From assembly GCA_934401915.1 (NCBI GenBank), contig CAKRSV010000001.1, forward strand, positions 1 through 64,000: a stretch of 64,000 nt of DNA, given 5' to 3'. Origin of the DNA: an uncultured Lachnospiraceae bacterium (GTDB lineage: Bacteria > Bacillota > Clostridia > Lachnospirales > Lachnospiraceae). This document shows positions 17,337-25,779 of this stretch, one piece after another (the stretch's first letter is position 1; every line of letters starts with the position of its first letter). A model generated the notes under the pieces. The model worked only from the letters and a program-made list of their open reading frames with translations. It did not search any database and was not told the origin of the DNA. The translations under genes were made by a program, and so were the position numbers.

Positions 17337-18533
17337 TCAGCCTGCCTTGTACTTATCAATGCTTATAATCTTTTCCGTAGCCGCATCCATATCAATCATA
17401 GGTGCTGTTTCCTCTGCCTCCATAATGTCTACATCATCATCCTGCTCTTCACAATCCTCAAAGCTTGCATTGACAGCATCAAGTCTGTCCGCCATTGCCA
17501 CCTGCTTTGACGGAAACAGATGCGAATAACGATATGTGATATCAATGCTCTCATGACCAACCCTGTCAGCTATTGCAACTGCGGAAAACCCGAGGTCGAT
17601 CAGATGTGAAATGTGCGAATGCCTTAGATCATGGATTCTGATTTTCTTCACACCGGATAATTTGCAACCACGCTCCATCTCATGATGAAGAAAGCTCTTT
17701 GTTACCAGAAAAATCCTGTCTGTTGGTGTCTGGTCATATAACATTGCAAAATATTCCTGCATTTCCTCTGCAAGGAACTTCGGCAGCTTGATTGTCCTGT
17801 TGCTCTTAGGTGTTTTCGGAGTTGTAATAACATCCTGCCCCTGTAGCCGCTGATACGATTTATTTATTCTGACTGTGTTCTTTTCAAAATCAAAATCTTC
17901 CATCGTAAGTGCAAGCAGCTCACCTAATCTCATTCCTGTCCAGTACAGCATTTCAAATGCATAAAATGAAATCGGCTTGTCAATCACCGCTTCAGAAAAC
18001 TTCTTATATTCCTCAGTTGTCCAGAAAAGCATTTCCTTCTTTTCTTCCCTGCCCATATTTCCGGCCTGTCTTGCCGGATTTGATTTCAGATTATAAAACC
18101 TGCATGCATGATTGAATATCGCACTTAAAATGTTGTGCATTGTCTTCTTGTAAGTCTGGGAATAACTCTTCCCATTCTCATTACGGAATGCAACCATCTC
18201 ATTCTGCCACTTGCGTACATCTCCCGGTGTAATCTCATTCATCTTAAGATTCTTAAAATATGGAAGTATCTTTGTATCCACAATGTGTTCTTTTGTAAGC
18301 CATGTGTTGAGTTTGACATAATTTTTCACATCCTCTATATACAACTTCCAGAACTCTCCAAATGTCATATCCAGATTATTCTCCTGCCGTATTTTGTAAT
18401 TACGCTCATAATCAAGTGCTTCTCTTTTTGTTGCAAATCCTCTCTTCTTTATCTGCTTATTTTCCCCAGTCCAGTCCTTACAATAGAATTTGACAAACCA
18501 GGTGCCTGTCTTACTGTCTTTATAAGCTGGCAT
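17337..18533 (-). CDS. int: Tyrosine integrase of the guaA element
   Basis: About 398 aa. The start is taken at the third ATG because AAGGAG directly abuts the first one and is ideally spaced (9 nt) from this one. An arm-binding N-terminus (GTWFVKFYCKDW), a SAM-like core-binding domain and the catalytic domain are present. Catalytic residues, numbered from the ATG at 18542, are R205 (TGMRLGELL), H304/R307 (HDLRHSH), H330 (VGHES) and Y339 (YRYSHLF). It catalyses site-specific insertion at the guaA 3' end. It is followed by acidic codons up to the stop. Confidence 0.95.
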   Translation of the reverse strand: MPAYKDSKTGTWFVKFYCKDWTGENKQIKKRGFATKREALDYERNYKIRQENNLDMTFGEFWKLYIEDVKNYVKLNTWLTKEHIVDTKILPYFKNLKMNEITPGDVRKWQNEMVAFRNENGKSYSQTYKKTMHNILSAIFNHACRFYNLKSNPARQAGNMGREEKKEMLFWTTEEYKKFSEAVIDKPISFYAFEMLYWTGMRLGELLALTMEDFDFEKNTVRINKSYQRLQGQDVITTPKTPKSNRTIKLPKFLAEEMQEYFAMLYDQTPTDRIFLVTKSFLHHEMERGCKLSGVKKIRIHDLRHSHISHLIDLGFSAVAIADRVGHESIDITYRYSHLFPSKQVAMADRLDAVNASFEDCEEQDDDVDIMEAEETAPMIDMDAATEKIISIDKYKAG

Positions 18534-18626
18534 ATTCATCATCTCCTTCTTTCCATATGCAGAAGCAGATGCCTAAACCCATATAACTTTTGCACCTGCC
18601 TCTGTCTCAATCTTCTTACCTGTTGC

Positions 18627-18812
18627 TTATCCTGCATCACTCATACCATAAATGCGTTCTTCAAAATACTTTCTGCTTACTTTTCCACGGATTACAATAT
18701 AACCCTTCTTTTCAAGTTCACTGTTGATCTGTCTCATAAGCTTGTATGCTGCTGATCTTGAAATTCCAAGAATCTGCATCACATCTCCTACTTCTAAAAA
18801 CTTTTCGTTCAT
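18627..18812 (-). CDS. Excisionase-like helix-turn-helix protein
   Basis: 61 aa from the ATG at 18812, preceded by GGAAAGGTGG; a GTG 12 bp upstream is the longer alternative. LEVGDVMQILGISRSAAYKLMRQIN is a MerR/HTH_17-type motif as in Xis proteins. Its position just upstream of the integrase on the same strand supports a directionality factor. Confidence 0.8.
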   Translation of the reverse strand: MNEKFLEVGDVMQILGISRSAAYKLMRQINSELEKKGYIVIRGKVSRKYFEERIYGMSDAG

Positions 18813-18824
18813 GCCTTTCACCAC

Positions 18825-19206
18825 CTTTCCTTTATAAATTTGTTTTGGCGTTTCTCCATACCAGTTCTGCTGATGTCACAACCAGCCTCCTTACCTGAGA
18901 TAATCTCCTGTAATACCGCCCGCTCCTGCTCGAGGTACTCGGTCCGCTTGGGGGAGTGTCTACATTCGCTCGATTCCTATGAATGTCATGGCAAATGCCT
19001 GTTAGATTTCTGTACCGCTCATTCAGTTGTTTTTCAATACCATATCGTATAGATAATTGAATTGATATTATTCTATACCGTGTTGTATTGAATTATCAAG
19101 AAGTTTTTCTAATGTTCTTGTATAGAAAAACTTCCATTTTCATTTTTTCCGTGTTATACTGTCTTTAACATTCCATCAGAGACAGATAAACGGAGGTAAC
19201 TACACT
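18825..19206. promoter_or_regulatory. Divergent control region between xis/int and the XRE regulator
   Basis: Non-coding. Three TATAGA-type sites occur: CGTATAGATAAT (19046-19057), an inverted CGGTATAGAATAAT (19067-19080) and TTGTATAGAAAAAC (near 19115-19128). The first two form an imperfect inverted repeat. Candidate operators for the XRE protein, which would switch between integrase/excisionase and its own gene. TATACT near 19157 may be the regulator's -10 box. Confidence 0.55.
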
Positions 19207-19767
19207 ATGACAATTGGTGAAAGAATAAAGAAAATACGGGTATTCCGTAAAATGACAATGGACGAGCTGGGCGGTGCACTTGGATTTGAGGGCAAAAATA
19301 TGTCTGTCCGCATATCCCAGTATGAAACCGGTGCCCGCATTCCCGGTGAAGATATGATTCTAAAACTTGCTGATGCTTTGCACTGCAATTACAAGGCAAT
19401 CTCTGATTACAGCCTTGGTGCTGCTGAAGATATCATTGAAACACTTTTCTGGCTTGAAGAAAGTGCCACATCTCTTCCTACACGTGGAAAGGGCACAAGA
19501 TTTCCAGAGTATACAGCTCCCGGCAACCTGATTCATCTGACTGCAATGACTCCGGCAAAACCTTCCGAGGCTGCCAGACCAACTTACAATGAAGATGATT
19601 ATGAAAGTGCAGGCTCACCTGTCGCATTAACTTTTGAATATGGATTGGTCAATGATTTCCTTTCGGAATGGTGTGAAATGAAAACGAAATTAAATAATGG
19701 AGAGATTTCTCCAAATGAATATTTTGAGTGGAAAATAACATGGCCTCATACCAAAAATAATTTATAG
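19207..19767 (+). CDS. XRE-family transcriptional regulator of the element
   Basis: 186 aa with an N-terminal Cro/CI HTH (IGERIKKIRVFRKMTMDELG to ISQYETGARIPGEDMILKLADAL). The C-terminal 110 residues have no domain I recognise. GGAGG lies 10 nt before the ATG. Divergent from xis-int, it is the likely repressor of element excision. The next gene starts 11 bp downstream and is probably co-transcribed. Confidence 0.85.
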   Translation: MTIGERIKKIRVFRKMTMDELGGALGFEGKNMSVRISQYETGARIPGEDMILKLADALHCNYKAISDYSLGAAEDIIETLFWLEESATSLPTRGKGTRFPEYTAPGNLIHLTAMTPAKPSEAARPTYNEDDYESAGSPVALTFEYGLVNDFLSEWCEMKTKLNNGEISPNEYFEWKITWPHTKNNL

Positions 19768-19778
19768 GAGCAAATAAT

Positions 19779-21338
19779 ATGATACGAGATATGGAATTAT
19801 TACTTAATAGAGTATACGATGATGAAATAAAGTCATATTTACACGAAGCACTCAACTGCTATTCTGTAGAAGCTTATCGTGCTTGTGTGATACTGTCAAT
19901 AATTGGCGGAATTCATGATTTGCATAATAAACTTAAAGGATTAGCTTCAAGCAATAAAGACATTGCTAAACTCGAAGCCAATGTTTCCAAAACCAAGGAA
20001 AATCTCATGCCTTATGAAAGACTATTAGTCGATGGATGTGCTAAATCTAATATAGATTTATTGAGTCCTTCAGAGGCAAAAGAACTGAATAGATGTTTGG
20101 ATATACGTAATGACTGTGCTCACCCAAGTGGATACATATGTACCGCAGAATGTGCACGTTATGTATATTCTACAATTATTGATATCTTGGCATCTAAACC
20201 AGCATTACTGGGTCAGCAATATATAAACACCTTATATACCAGCATAATTTCTGATACTTATTTTCCGATAATTGATAAAACTGAAATTCAGATTATTGTA
20301 AATAAGCAACTTCAATTATGTAGCAAACGAATTATAATTCCTCTCGCACAAAAACTCGTCAAAGGAATTATGAATGAAACATCTTTCACTAATAATAAAG
20401 AGTATTTCTTTGCCAATATGTCAAATACTTTAAATAATACTTTTGATAAAATATTTCAACCTTTATTATTAGATTCAAACTTTCATTCCAAATCGATGAT
20501 TATTTTAGATGCAAATCCTAATATTATTAATACTCTTTCAATCGAAAATATAAAGCGCCTACTTCACATTTTTATACCATTTATCGAGCAAGATCAAGGA
20601 TATAATGAACTTATACTACAAATTTTGCAAAATGATAGACTGTCAGATTCAGCATTCAACAGCAATATTATCGATTTACCCAATTACAATTATGAACAAA
20701 TGACTGATAACCAAACCGAATTATGGATAACTATTGTCAGCAAAAAAATTTGTAGTCAACAACAAATTACGCAAATTAAATCTGATTACATTGAGCATGT
20801 TTTAGATAAATCAAATTTTGCTAGTCAAAAATTTCAAGAAATATTTGCATTGTGTAACAATGAATTTTTATATTCTTCATTGATAAATGATATATCTGAA
20901 AGGATTTCTGACTATGATTACACAATAAGTAATCCAGCTGTTTTACAGCTAAAACAACTAAATGAAAAATTTATAAATTCACTATCTATAAACAATATAA
21001 ATAACATTATATATAGCATTTTAGCTGGCAACCAAGGCTATGGACGTGAAGTTGGCTTATTACTTGAAAACATCTATAACAAACCATTTTATAGACGCTA
21101 CATTGAAGAAACCGCTCCAACATTTAATACTAACGAACTAAACAAAATGCTAACCTACAATTTGAATTACAATACATTTATTAATTTTGTAAATATGATG
21201 ACAAAAGCTTCTGAAGATTTTAATATTAAATTCATTAAAATTTCTGAAGAATATATTTCCAAGAATTCCGATGATTACAATAATACTGTATTAACTAATT
21301 GTATTAATGAACTCAACAATAGTAATCCTAAGCTTTAG
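19779..21338 (+). CDS. Large protein with N-terminal HEPN-like R-x4-H motif
   Basis: 519 aa, AT-rich and Asn/Ile-rich. Near the N-terminus, helix VEAYRACVILSIIGGIHDL and then R110-NDCA-H115-PSG match the two-helix HEPN core with its catalytic R-x4-6-H. The remaining 400 residues are predicted helical and I recognise no other domain. AGGAG precedes the ATG, and it follows the XRE gene by 11 bp at the extreme right of the element. HEPN proteins are often ribonucleases in defence or toxin systems, so an abortive-infection role is plausible but unproven. Confidence 0.55.
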   Translation: MIRDMELLLNRVYDDEIKSYLHEALNCYSVEAYRACVILSIIGGIHDLHNKLKGLASSNKDIAKLEANVSKTKENLMPYERLLVDGCAKSNIDLLSPSEAKELNRCLDIRNDCAHPSGYICTAECARYVYSTIIDILASKPALLGQQYINTLYTSIISDTYFPIIDKTEIQIIVNKQLQLCSKRIIIPLAQKLVKGIMNETSFTNNKEYFFANMSNTLNNTFDKIFQPLLLDSNFHSKSMIILDANPNIINTLSIENIKRLLHIFIPFIEQDQGYNELILQILQNDRLSDSAFNSNIIDLPNYNYEQMTDNQTELWITIVSKKICSQQQITQIKSDYIEHVLDKSNFASQKFQEIFALCNNEFLYSSLINDISERISDYDYTISNPAVLQLKQLNEKFINSLSINNINNIIYSILAGNQGYGREVGLLLENIYNKPFYRRYIEETAPTFNTNELNKMLTYNLNYNTFINFVNMMTKASEDFNIKFIKISEEYISKNSDDYNNTVLTNCINELNNSNPKL

Positions 21339-21354
21339 TACCAAAATAGTACCA
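21337..21354. other. Right-end arm-type sites (paired AGTACCA)
   Basis: AGTACCA at 21337-21343 and 21348-21354, 11 bp apart, exactly as at 280-297 on the left end. They overlap the last codon and stop of the HEPN-like gene. Confidence 0.5.
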
Positions 21355-21367
21355 CAAGACAAAAAAC

Positions 21368-21406
21368 AAGCTCGCAAATGCCCATTTTACTAGGCTTTGC
21401 GAGCTT
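21368..21406 (-). terminator. Element-supplied terminator now downstream of guaA
   Basis: AAGCTCGCAAA (21368-21378) pairs perfectly with TTTGCGAGCTT (21396-21406); on the minus strand a T-rich run follows. It lies inside the element, 7 bp from the guaA stop, so it replaces the native terminator left at 115-156. Confidence 0.75.
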
Positions 21407-21413
21407 TTGAAAA

Positions 21414-21425
21414 TTATTCAAACTC
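21414..21425. other. attR core repeat (guaA 3' end)
   Basis: TTATTCAAACTC encodes the final EFE-stop of guaA on the minus strand and duplicates 163-174. Insertion therefore leaves guaA intact. Confidence 0.82.
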
Positions 21426-22958
21426 AATCGTCCCCGGCGGCTTACTGGTCAGATCATAGAATACCCTGTTTACCCCCTTGACCTCGTTGATAATTCTGTT
21501 CATCACCGTCTGGAGCACTTCCCACGGGATCTCCGCGCTCTCCGCGGTCATAAAGTCAATCGTCTTGACTGCCCGAAGTGCTACCGCATAATCATAGGTT
21601 CTTTCATCTCCCATGACGCCTACGGAACGCATATTGGTAAGCGCGGCAAAATACTGATTGATCTCCTGATCCAGCCCCGCCTTCGCGATTTCCTCACGGT
21701 AAATATAATCTGCATCCTGCACGATGCGAACCTTTTCCGCAGTCACTTCTCCAATAATACGGATGCCAAGTCCCGGTCCCGGGAACGGCTGACGGAATAC
21801 CAGTCTCTCCGGGATTCCCAGCTCCAATCCGGCTTTGCGCACCTCATCCTTGAACAGATCCCGCAGCGGCTCGATAATTTCTTTGAAATCTACATAATCC
21901 GGAAGACCACCTACATTATGATGCGATTTGATGACCGCCGACTCCCCGCCGAGTCCGCTTTCTACCACATCCGGATAGATGGTTCCCTGTGCCAGGAAAT
22001 CAACGGCACCGATCTTCTTTGCCTCTTCTTCAAATACACGGATAAATTCTTCACCAATGATCTTCCGCTTACGTTCCGGCTCTGTAACGCCAGCCAGCTT
22101 CTGATAGTATCTCTCCTGTGCATTGACGCGGATAAAATTGAGATCAAACTGTCCTTTTTCACCAAATACCGCTTCTACCTCATCGCCCTCGTTCTTTCGA
22201 AGAAGACCATGATCGACAAACACACAGGTAAGCTGTTTTCCGATTGCTCTGGAAAGCAGACCTGCTGCCACGGAGGAATCTACACCGCCTGATAATGCCA
22301 GCAGTACCTTTCCATTTCCGACCTTTTCACGGATTTCCTTGATCGTATTTTCTACAAAGGAATCCATGCTCCACGTTCCGGCACAGCCGCAGATCTTCCG
22401 CACAAAATTATAGAGGATCTCTGTTCCGTGAACCGTATGCAGCACTTCAGGATGAAACTGAATTGCATAAAGTTTTTTATCTTCATTCTCAGCAGCCGCT
22501 ATCGGACAATCCGCCGTGTGCGCGATCATTCGGAAGCCGGGGGCTGTCTCTGCAATCCGGTCAAAATGGCTCATCCAGCAGATGTCCTTTTCCGGTATTC
22601 CTTCAAAAATAGCAGATGTCGTGTCAAACACCGTCTCTGTCTTTCCATATTCCCCGACCTCGGGCGTAATAACCTTTCCGCCGAGTACATGCATCATAAG
22701 CTGTGCCCCGTAGCAAAGTCCAAGCACCGGAATTCCCAATTCGAACAGCTCTTTTGTGCAGGACGGCGCTCCTTCTGCATAACAGCTATTCGGACCTCCT
22801 GTCAAAATGATTCCTTTCGGGTTCATGGCCTTGATCTTTTCCAGATCCGTTTTATAAGAATAGATCTCACAGTAGACATTACACTCCCTGACACGCCTTG
22901 CTACAAGCTGATTGTACTGTCCACCGAAGTCGATAACAATAACGGTTTCTCTGCTCAT
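21414..22958 (-). CDS. guaA: GMP synthase (glutamine-hydrolysing)
   Basis: 514 aa, full length. The N-terminal class I amidotransferase has the catalytic Cys in [11 protein letters not shown] and His/Glu in [11 protein letters not shown]. The ATP-pyrophosphatase domain carries the P-loop [11 protein letters not shown], and the dimerization domain ends in KPPGTIEFE. It converts XMP to GMP in purine synthesis. A consensus promoter and a leader of about 190 nt precede it. Its last 12 bases serve as the attachment site of the element on its left. Confidence 0.98.
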   Translation of the reverse strand: MSRETVIVIDFGGQYNQLVARRVRECNVYCEIYSYKTDLEKIKAMNPKGIILTGGPNSCYAEGAPSCTKELFELGIPVLGLCYGAQLMMHVLGGKVITPEVGEYGKTETVFDTTSAIFEGIPEKDICWMSHFDRIAETAPGFRMIAHTADCPIAAAENEDKKLYAIQFHPEVLHTVHGTEILYNFVRKICGCAGTWSMDSFVENTIKEIREKVGNGKVLLALSGGVDSSVAAGLLSRAIGKQLTCVFVDHGLLRKNEGDEVEAVFGEKGQFDLNFIRVNAQERYYQKLAGVTEPERKRKIIGEEFIRVFEEEAKKIGAVDFLAQGTIYPDVVESGLGGESAVIKSHHNVGGLPDYVDFKEIIEPLRDLFKDEVRKAGLELGIPERLVFRQPFPGPGLGIRIIGEVTAEKVRIVQDADYIYREEIAKAGLDQEINQYFAALTNMRSVGVMGDERTYDYAVALRAVKTIDFMTAESAEIPWEVLQTVMNRIINEVKGVNRVFYDLTSKPPGTIEFE

Positions 22959-23158
22959 CTTTTCCTCCGTAATTTTATTTTTCTATTGCGCTTCTCTGAC
23001 TTTTATGGGTATTTCTGCAAAGAGGAATCCGCGTTCTTATACTCGCAACTGTACGCATTTCTGACGCATCTCTCTTACGTTTCCGCCAGACAAATATTAC
23101 CTCACCTGCAAATTCAAAATTTTTGCAGGAGCAATCCCGCACAGTCTCCTAATTTCTT
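22959..23158 (-). other. guaA 5' leader, structure unassigned
   Basis: About 190 nt lie between the predicted transcription start and the guaA ATG (GGAGG ribosome-binding site). It contains a stem-loop formed by CCTGCAAA/TTTGCAGG (around 23105-23130) and no gene. I looked for a purine riboswitch core and did not find it. Confidence 0.45.
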
Positions 23159-23187
23159 ATTATATCTGTCCGGTATAGCCTTGTCAA
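23159..23187 (-). promoter_or_regulatory. Consensus sigma-A promoter of guaA
   Basis: TTGACA (23182-23187) and TATAAT (23159-23164) on the minus strand with a 17-bp spacer: a perfect consensus. Confidence 0.9.
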
Positions 23188-23314
23188 AACAATCTACTCA
23201 CAAATTGTCACGATTCTTTTTCTTCTATATATAAAGTGTATCTCGCGACAAACGCCGTTTTTTTCTAATGCCTCCGGCTCGCTAAATTCGCATTGCTTTT
23301 TCCCGGACATTGCC

Positions 23315-24688
23315 CTACGCGGCTCTCTTTTGCCGCTTCTGCATCATAGTCTCCCACTTATGCCCGCGGTATCGCAGGAGGTAACAGATTCCGCGAAATG
23401 TCCAGTCGATCGTCATGGCGATCCAGATTCCCATCAATCCCATATGAAAAGCGTAGCTAAAAACATAAGCCGTTATGATCCGGAATACCCACATCGAGAC
23501 AATCGCGACCACCATCGTCCAGATAACATCTCCCGCGGCTCGCAGCGTGTTTGGCAGGGAAAAGGACGGCACCCACGAGATCATGCACATCACGGCATGA
23601 AAACGGATAACCTCGATCGCCAGCTTTTCCGTCTCAGGCGTCAGATGATATATCTGCAAAAAGAAGGGCGCACCTACCATCATCACAACCGACATGGTGC
23701 TCATGGCAATCCATGTCACGCCCATCAGCTTCCTTGTATAATATCTCGCCTGACGGATCTCGCCCGCCCCGATGCACACACTGCACACCGAAAGAATTGC
23801 CATGCCGATCGCCATTCCCGGCAGAATATTGAAATTTGTAAGTGTTCCGCAGACCGCATTTGCGGCAATGGATGAAGTGCCAAAGGTGGATACCAGACTG
23901 AGCAGCAGCAGTTTTCCCAACTGAAAAAGGCTGTTTTCAAGTCCGTTAGGTATACCGATAAACAGGATCTTTTTCACCAGCGCTCCCTCCAGCCTCCAAG
24001 TCATCCTGTTTTTAAAATGAATAAGGCGCTTGTCATCGAGCATCAACCGGAAGATCAGAACCGCCGCTACCGTCCTCGACAGTGTCGTTGCGATCGCCGC
24101 TCCTGCCACACCAAGTCCCGCGCCAAAGATCAGAACTGCATTTCCCACAAAATTGATCACGTTCATTAAAAGGGAGATCAGCATGGTCGTCTTTGAGTTC
24201 CCCATGGCGCGAAAAAGTGCCGCACAGGCATTGTAGATGGCCAGCGGGCAGATTGAAAGTCCCGTGATCAGCAGATAGACTGTCGCGCTGTTCATCACCG
24301 CATCATCCACCTGCCCAAAGGTAAGCCGCAAGATCGTTTTGTGCGCCAGCAGCAGAATCATCATGGTAACAAAGGATGAGTAGATCATAAACAATACCAT
24401 TTGCCATGCTGCTTTTCCTGCCTGATCCGGCTTTTTCTGGCCGAGGGCATGTCCTGCCACCACAGCGCCGCCAGTTGCCAGCGCTGCAAAAATATTGATT
24501 ACCAGAATATTGATATTATCTACGAGCGACACTCCGGATACGGCGGCTTCTCCTTCTCCCGAGATCATCACCGTATCAAGCATCCCCACCAGAACTGCCA
24601 GAAGCTGCTCCATCACAAGCGGCAGGATCAGCTCCCTAAGGTCGGTATTGCTGTACAATTTTTCCTTTGTTTCTTCTTTCGTTTCCAT
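23315..24688 (-). CDS. MATE-family multidrug/metabolite exporter
   Basis: 457 aa with twelve hydrophobic segments and the MATE pattern: LILPLVMEQLLAVLVGMLDTVM in TM1 and repeated GSLVNAV-like helix pairs. Cytoplasmic N- and C-termini are charged (KEETKEK, QKRQKRAA). It is predicted to export cationic drugs or metabolites driven by a Na+ or H+ gradient. AGGAG lies 8 nt before the ATG. It is monocistronic between guaA and spoIIID; the substrate is unknown. Confidence 0.88.
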   Translation of the reverse strand: METKEETKEKLYSNTDLRELILPLVMEQLLAVLVGMLDTVMISGEGEAAVSGVSLVDNINILVINIFAALATGGAVVAGHALGQKKPDQAGKAAWQMVLFMIYSSFVTMMILLLAHKTILRLTFGQVDDAVMNSATVYLLITGLSICPLAIYNACAALFRAMGNSKTTMLISLLMNVINFVGNAVLIFGAGLGVAGAAIATTLSRTVAAVLIFRLMLDDKRLIHFKNRMTWRLEGALVKKILFIGIPNGLENSLFQLGKLLLLSLVSTFGTSSIAANAVCGTLTNFNILPGMAIGMAILSVCSVCIGAGEIRQARYYTRKLMGVTWIAMSTMSVVMMVGAPFFLQIYHLTPETEKLAIEVIRFHAVMCMISWVPSFSLPNTLRAAGDVIWTMVVAIVSMWVFRIITAYVFSYAFHMGLMGIWIAMTIDWTFRGICYLLRYRGHKWETMMQKRQKRAA

Positions 24689-24795
24689 GTAAAAACTCCT
24701 GTAAGGACAATGTATTCTTTCATTTTATGCCCCTCCAAGAATAATGTAAAGTCCTTTTCCATGCTGCCCGTTCTGCATTTACCAAGCCTCTTCCA

Positions 24796-25053
24796 TCAGG
24801 CCATGTGTTGGTGCAGATACTTTTCTTTCGTTGCCAGACCACCGCGGATATGTCTTTCCGACTTGTTGACATCCAGCACTTTGCGCGCCTGTGCCGCCAG
24901 GGATGGATTGAGCTGCGCCAGGCGGTCTGTTACGTCTTTATGTACCGTGCTCTTGCTGATCCCGAACTCCTTCGCAGTCTGTCTTACCGTGGCATTATTT
25001 TCGATAATATAGTTGGCGATATGGATTGCCCTCTCTTCAATATAATCTTTCAA
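24796..25053 (-). CDS. spoIIID: Sporulation transcription factor SpoIIID
   Basis: 85 aa beginning KDYIEERAIHIANYIIENN, with the HTH ATVRQTAKEFGISKSTVHKDV and the basic tail LNVNKSERHIRGG-type region (here LDVNKSERHIRGGLATKEKY). It regulates mother-cell genes in sporulation. The start is TTG, supported by the conserved N-terminal sequence. GAGGGG lies 7 nt before it inside a perfect hairpin. Two decayed copies of its 5' end occur at 25661-25773 and about 41958-42083. Confidence 0.96.
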   Translation of the reverse strand: MKDYIEERAIHIANYIIENNATVRQTAKEFGISKSTVHKDVTDRLAQLNPSLAAQARKVLDVNKSERHIRGGLATKEKYLHQHMA

Positions 25054-25056
25054 AAG

Positions 25057-25108
25057 ATAACCCCTCAGAATACTTTTTTACATTGTATGAAGTATTCTGA
25101 GGGGTTAT
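25057..25108 (-). promoter_or_regulatory. 19-bp hairpin enclosing the spoIIID ribosome-binding site
   Basis: Arms at 25057-25075 and 25090-25108 (ATAACCCCTCAGAATACTT and its complement) pair perfectly around a 14-nt loop. The proximal arm contains the GAGGGG Shine-Dalgarno sequence, so folding should block translation from the TTG start. The related copy at 42033-42083 keeps perfect pairing with a changed base pair. Confidence 0.7.
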
Positions 25109-25453
25109 GACCTGATCTCTTTTCTATTTGGTTGCTTTCCGCCCTATCCTTTACATCAATCCCTTTAGTCTCGATATCTCATTCATTAAGCATATTCGCA
25201 ATCATCTCCCACCATATCCATCCTCTATGTACCACTGAAATATCTTCTGGATTGCTTTTTCTTTGTTCTCATTAATAGAAAGATTAAAGTACAGTTGGTT
25301 CTTTCACAAATAAATTCCCTTCTCATGAACTGATTATTTCATTACACATATAATATGTCCATTCTTTGCACAATCCATTCACAACATACAAACAAAAGAG
25401 ACTACGGTGTTTCCCGTAATCCCCTTACTGTATCTCATACATATTAATTATAT
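25109..25453. other. Intergenic region with a weak terminator-like hairpin
   Basis: No gene is seen. GACTACGG (25400-25407) pairs with CCGTAATC (25414-25421), one G:T mismatch, followed by a T-rich stretch on the minus strand; it could end transcription of the small frame at 25454-25651. Confidence 0.4.
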
Positions 25454-25651
25454 TTAATCAGCATTAATAACATCAACCTCAGTTAATCTAAATGTGGCAA
25501 GCATATGAACTCCCATATCCCAGACTAACGAATATTTCTTTTTAGAATATACAGCTTCCTCTACTTCATTTACCCATCCTCCAAGATAAATTATTATTTT
25601 TTCGGATTGTCTATTTAACCATCCATATTTTTTCTTTATATTACACTCCAT
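25454..25651 (-). CDS. Small hypothetical protein, doubtful
   Basis: 65 aa, not recognised. It begins MECNIKKKYGWLNRQSEK and has no clear ribosome-binding site. Its start lies 10 bp from a truncated spoIIID copy. The terminator-like hairpin downstream gives slight support. It may be a remnant. Confidence 0.3.
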   Translation of the reverse strand: MECNIKKKYGWLNRQSEKIIIYLGGWVNEVEEAVYSKKKYSLVWDMGVHMLATFRLTEVDVINAD

Positions 25652-25660
25652 ATTGTTACT

Positions 25661-25773
25661 ACCGTACTCTTGCTGATTCCGAACTCCTTTGCAGTCTGTC
25701 TTACCGTGGCATCATTTTCGATAATATAATTGACAATACAAATTGCTCTCTATTCAATATACTTTTTCAAAAA
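25661..25773 (-). pseudogene. Truncated spoIIID 5' copy (B)
   Basis: 113 bp align without gaps to 24943-25055, the first 37 codons of spoIIID including the TTG start. An in-frame TAG occurs at codon 7 (KKYIE-stop-RAI) and the leader hairpin is missing. It sits immediately 3' of the OLD-family gene. Confidence 0.85.
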
Positions 25774-25779
25774 CTATCA

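Larger units (their letters stand above)
163..21425. mobile_element. guaA-integrated mobilizable element carrying a restriction/defence operon
   Basis: The element is bounded by direct copies of TTATTCAAACTC at 163-174 and 21414-21425. The right copy is the actual 3' end and stop codon of guaA. Inside lie a tyrosine integrase, an excisionase-like protein, an XRE regulator, a MOBP-type relaxase, MobC, TnpV, an iteron array and defence cargo. Base composition is clearly more AT-rich than the flanking core genes. No type IV secretion or replication genes are visible, so it is probably mobilized in trans rather than self-transmissible. The guaA 3' end is an integration site already known for several Firmicute islands. 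The exact crossover point within the 12 bp cannot be fixed from sequence alone. Confidence 0.88.

Noticed and set aside
22959..23158. Purine riboswitch before guaA
   Set aside because: The expected three-way junction core and kissing-loop sequences are not found in the leader.
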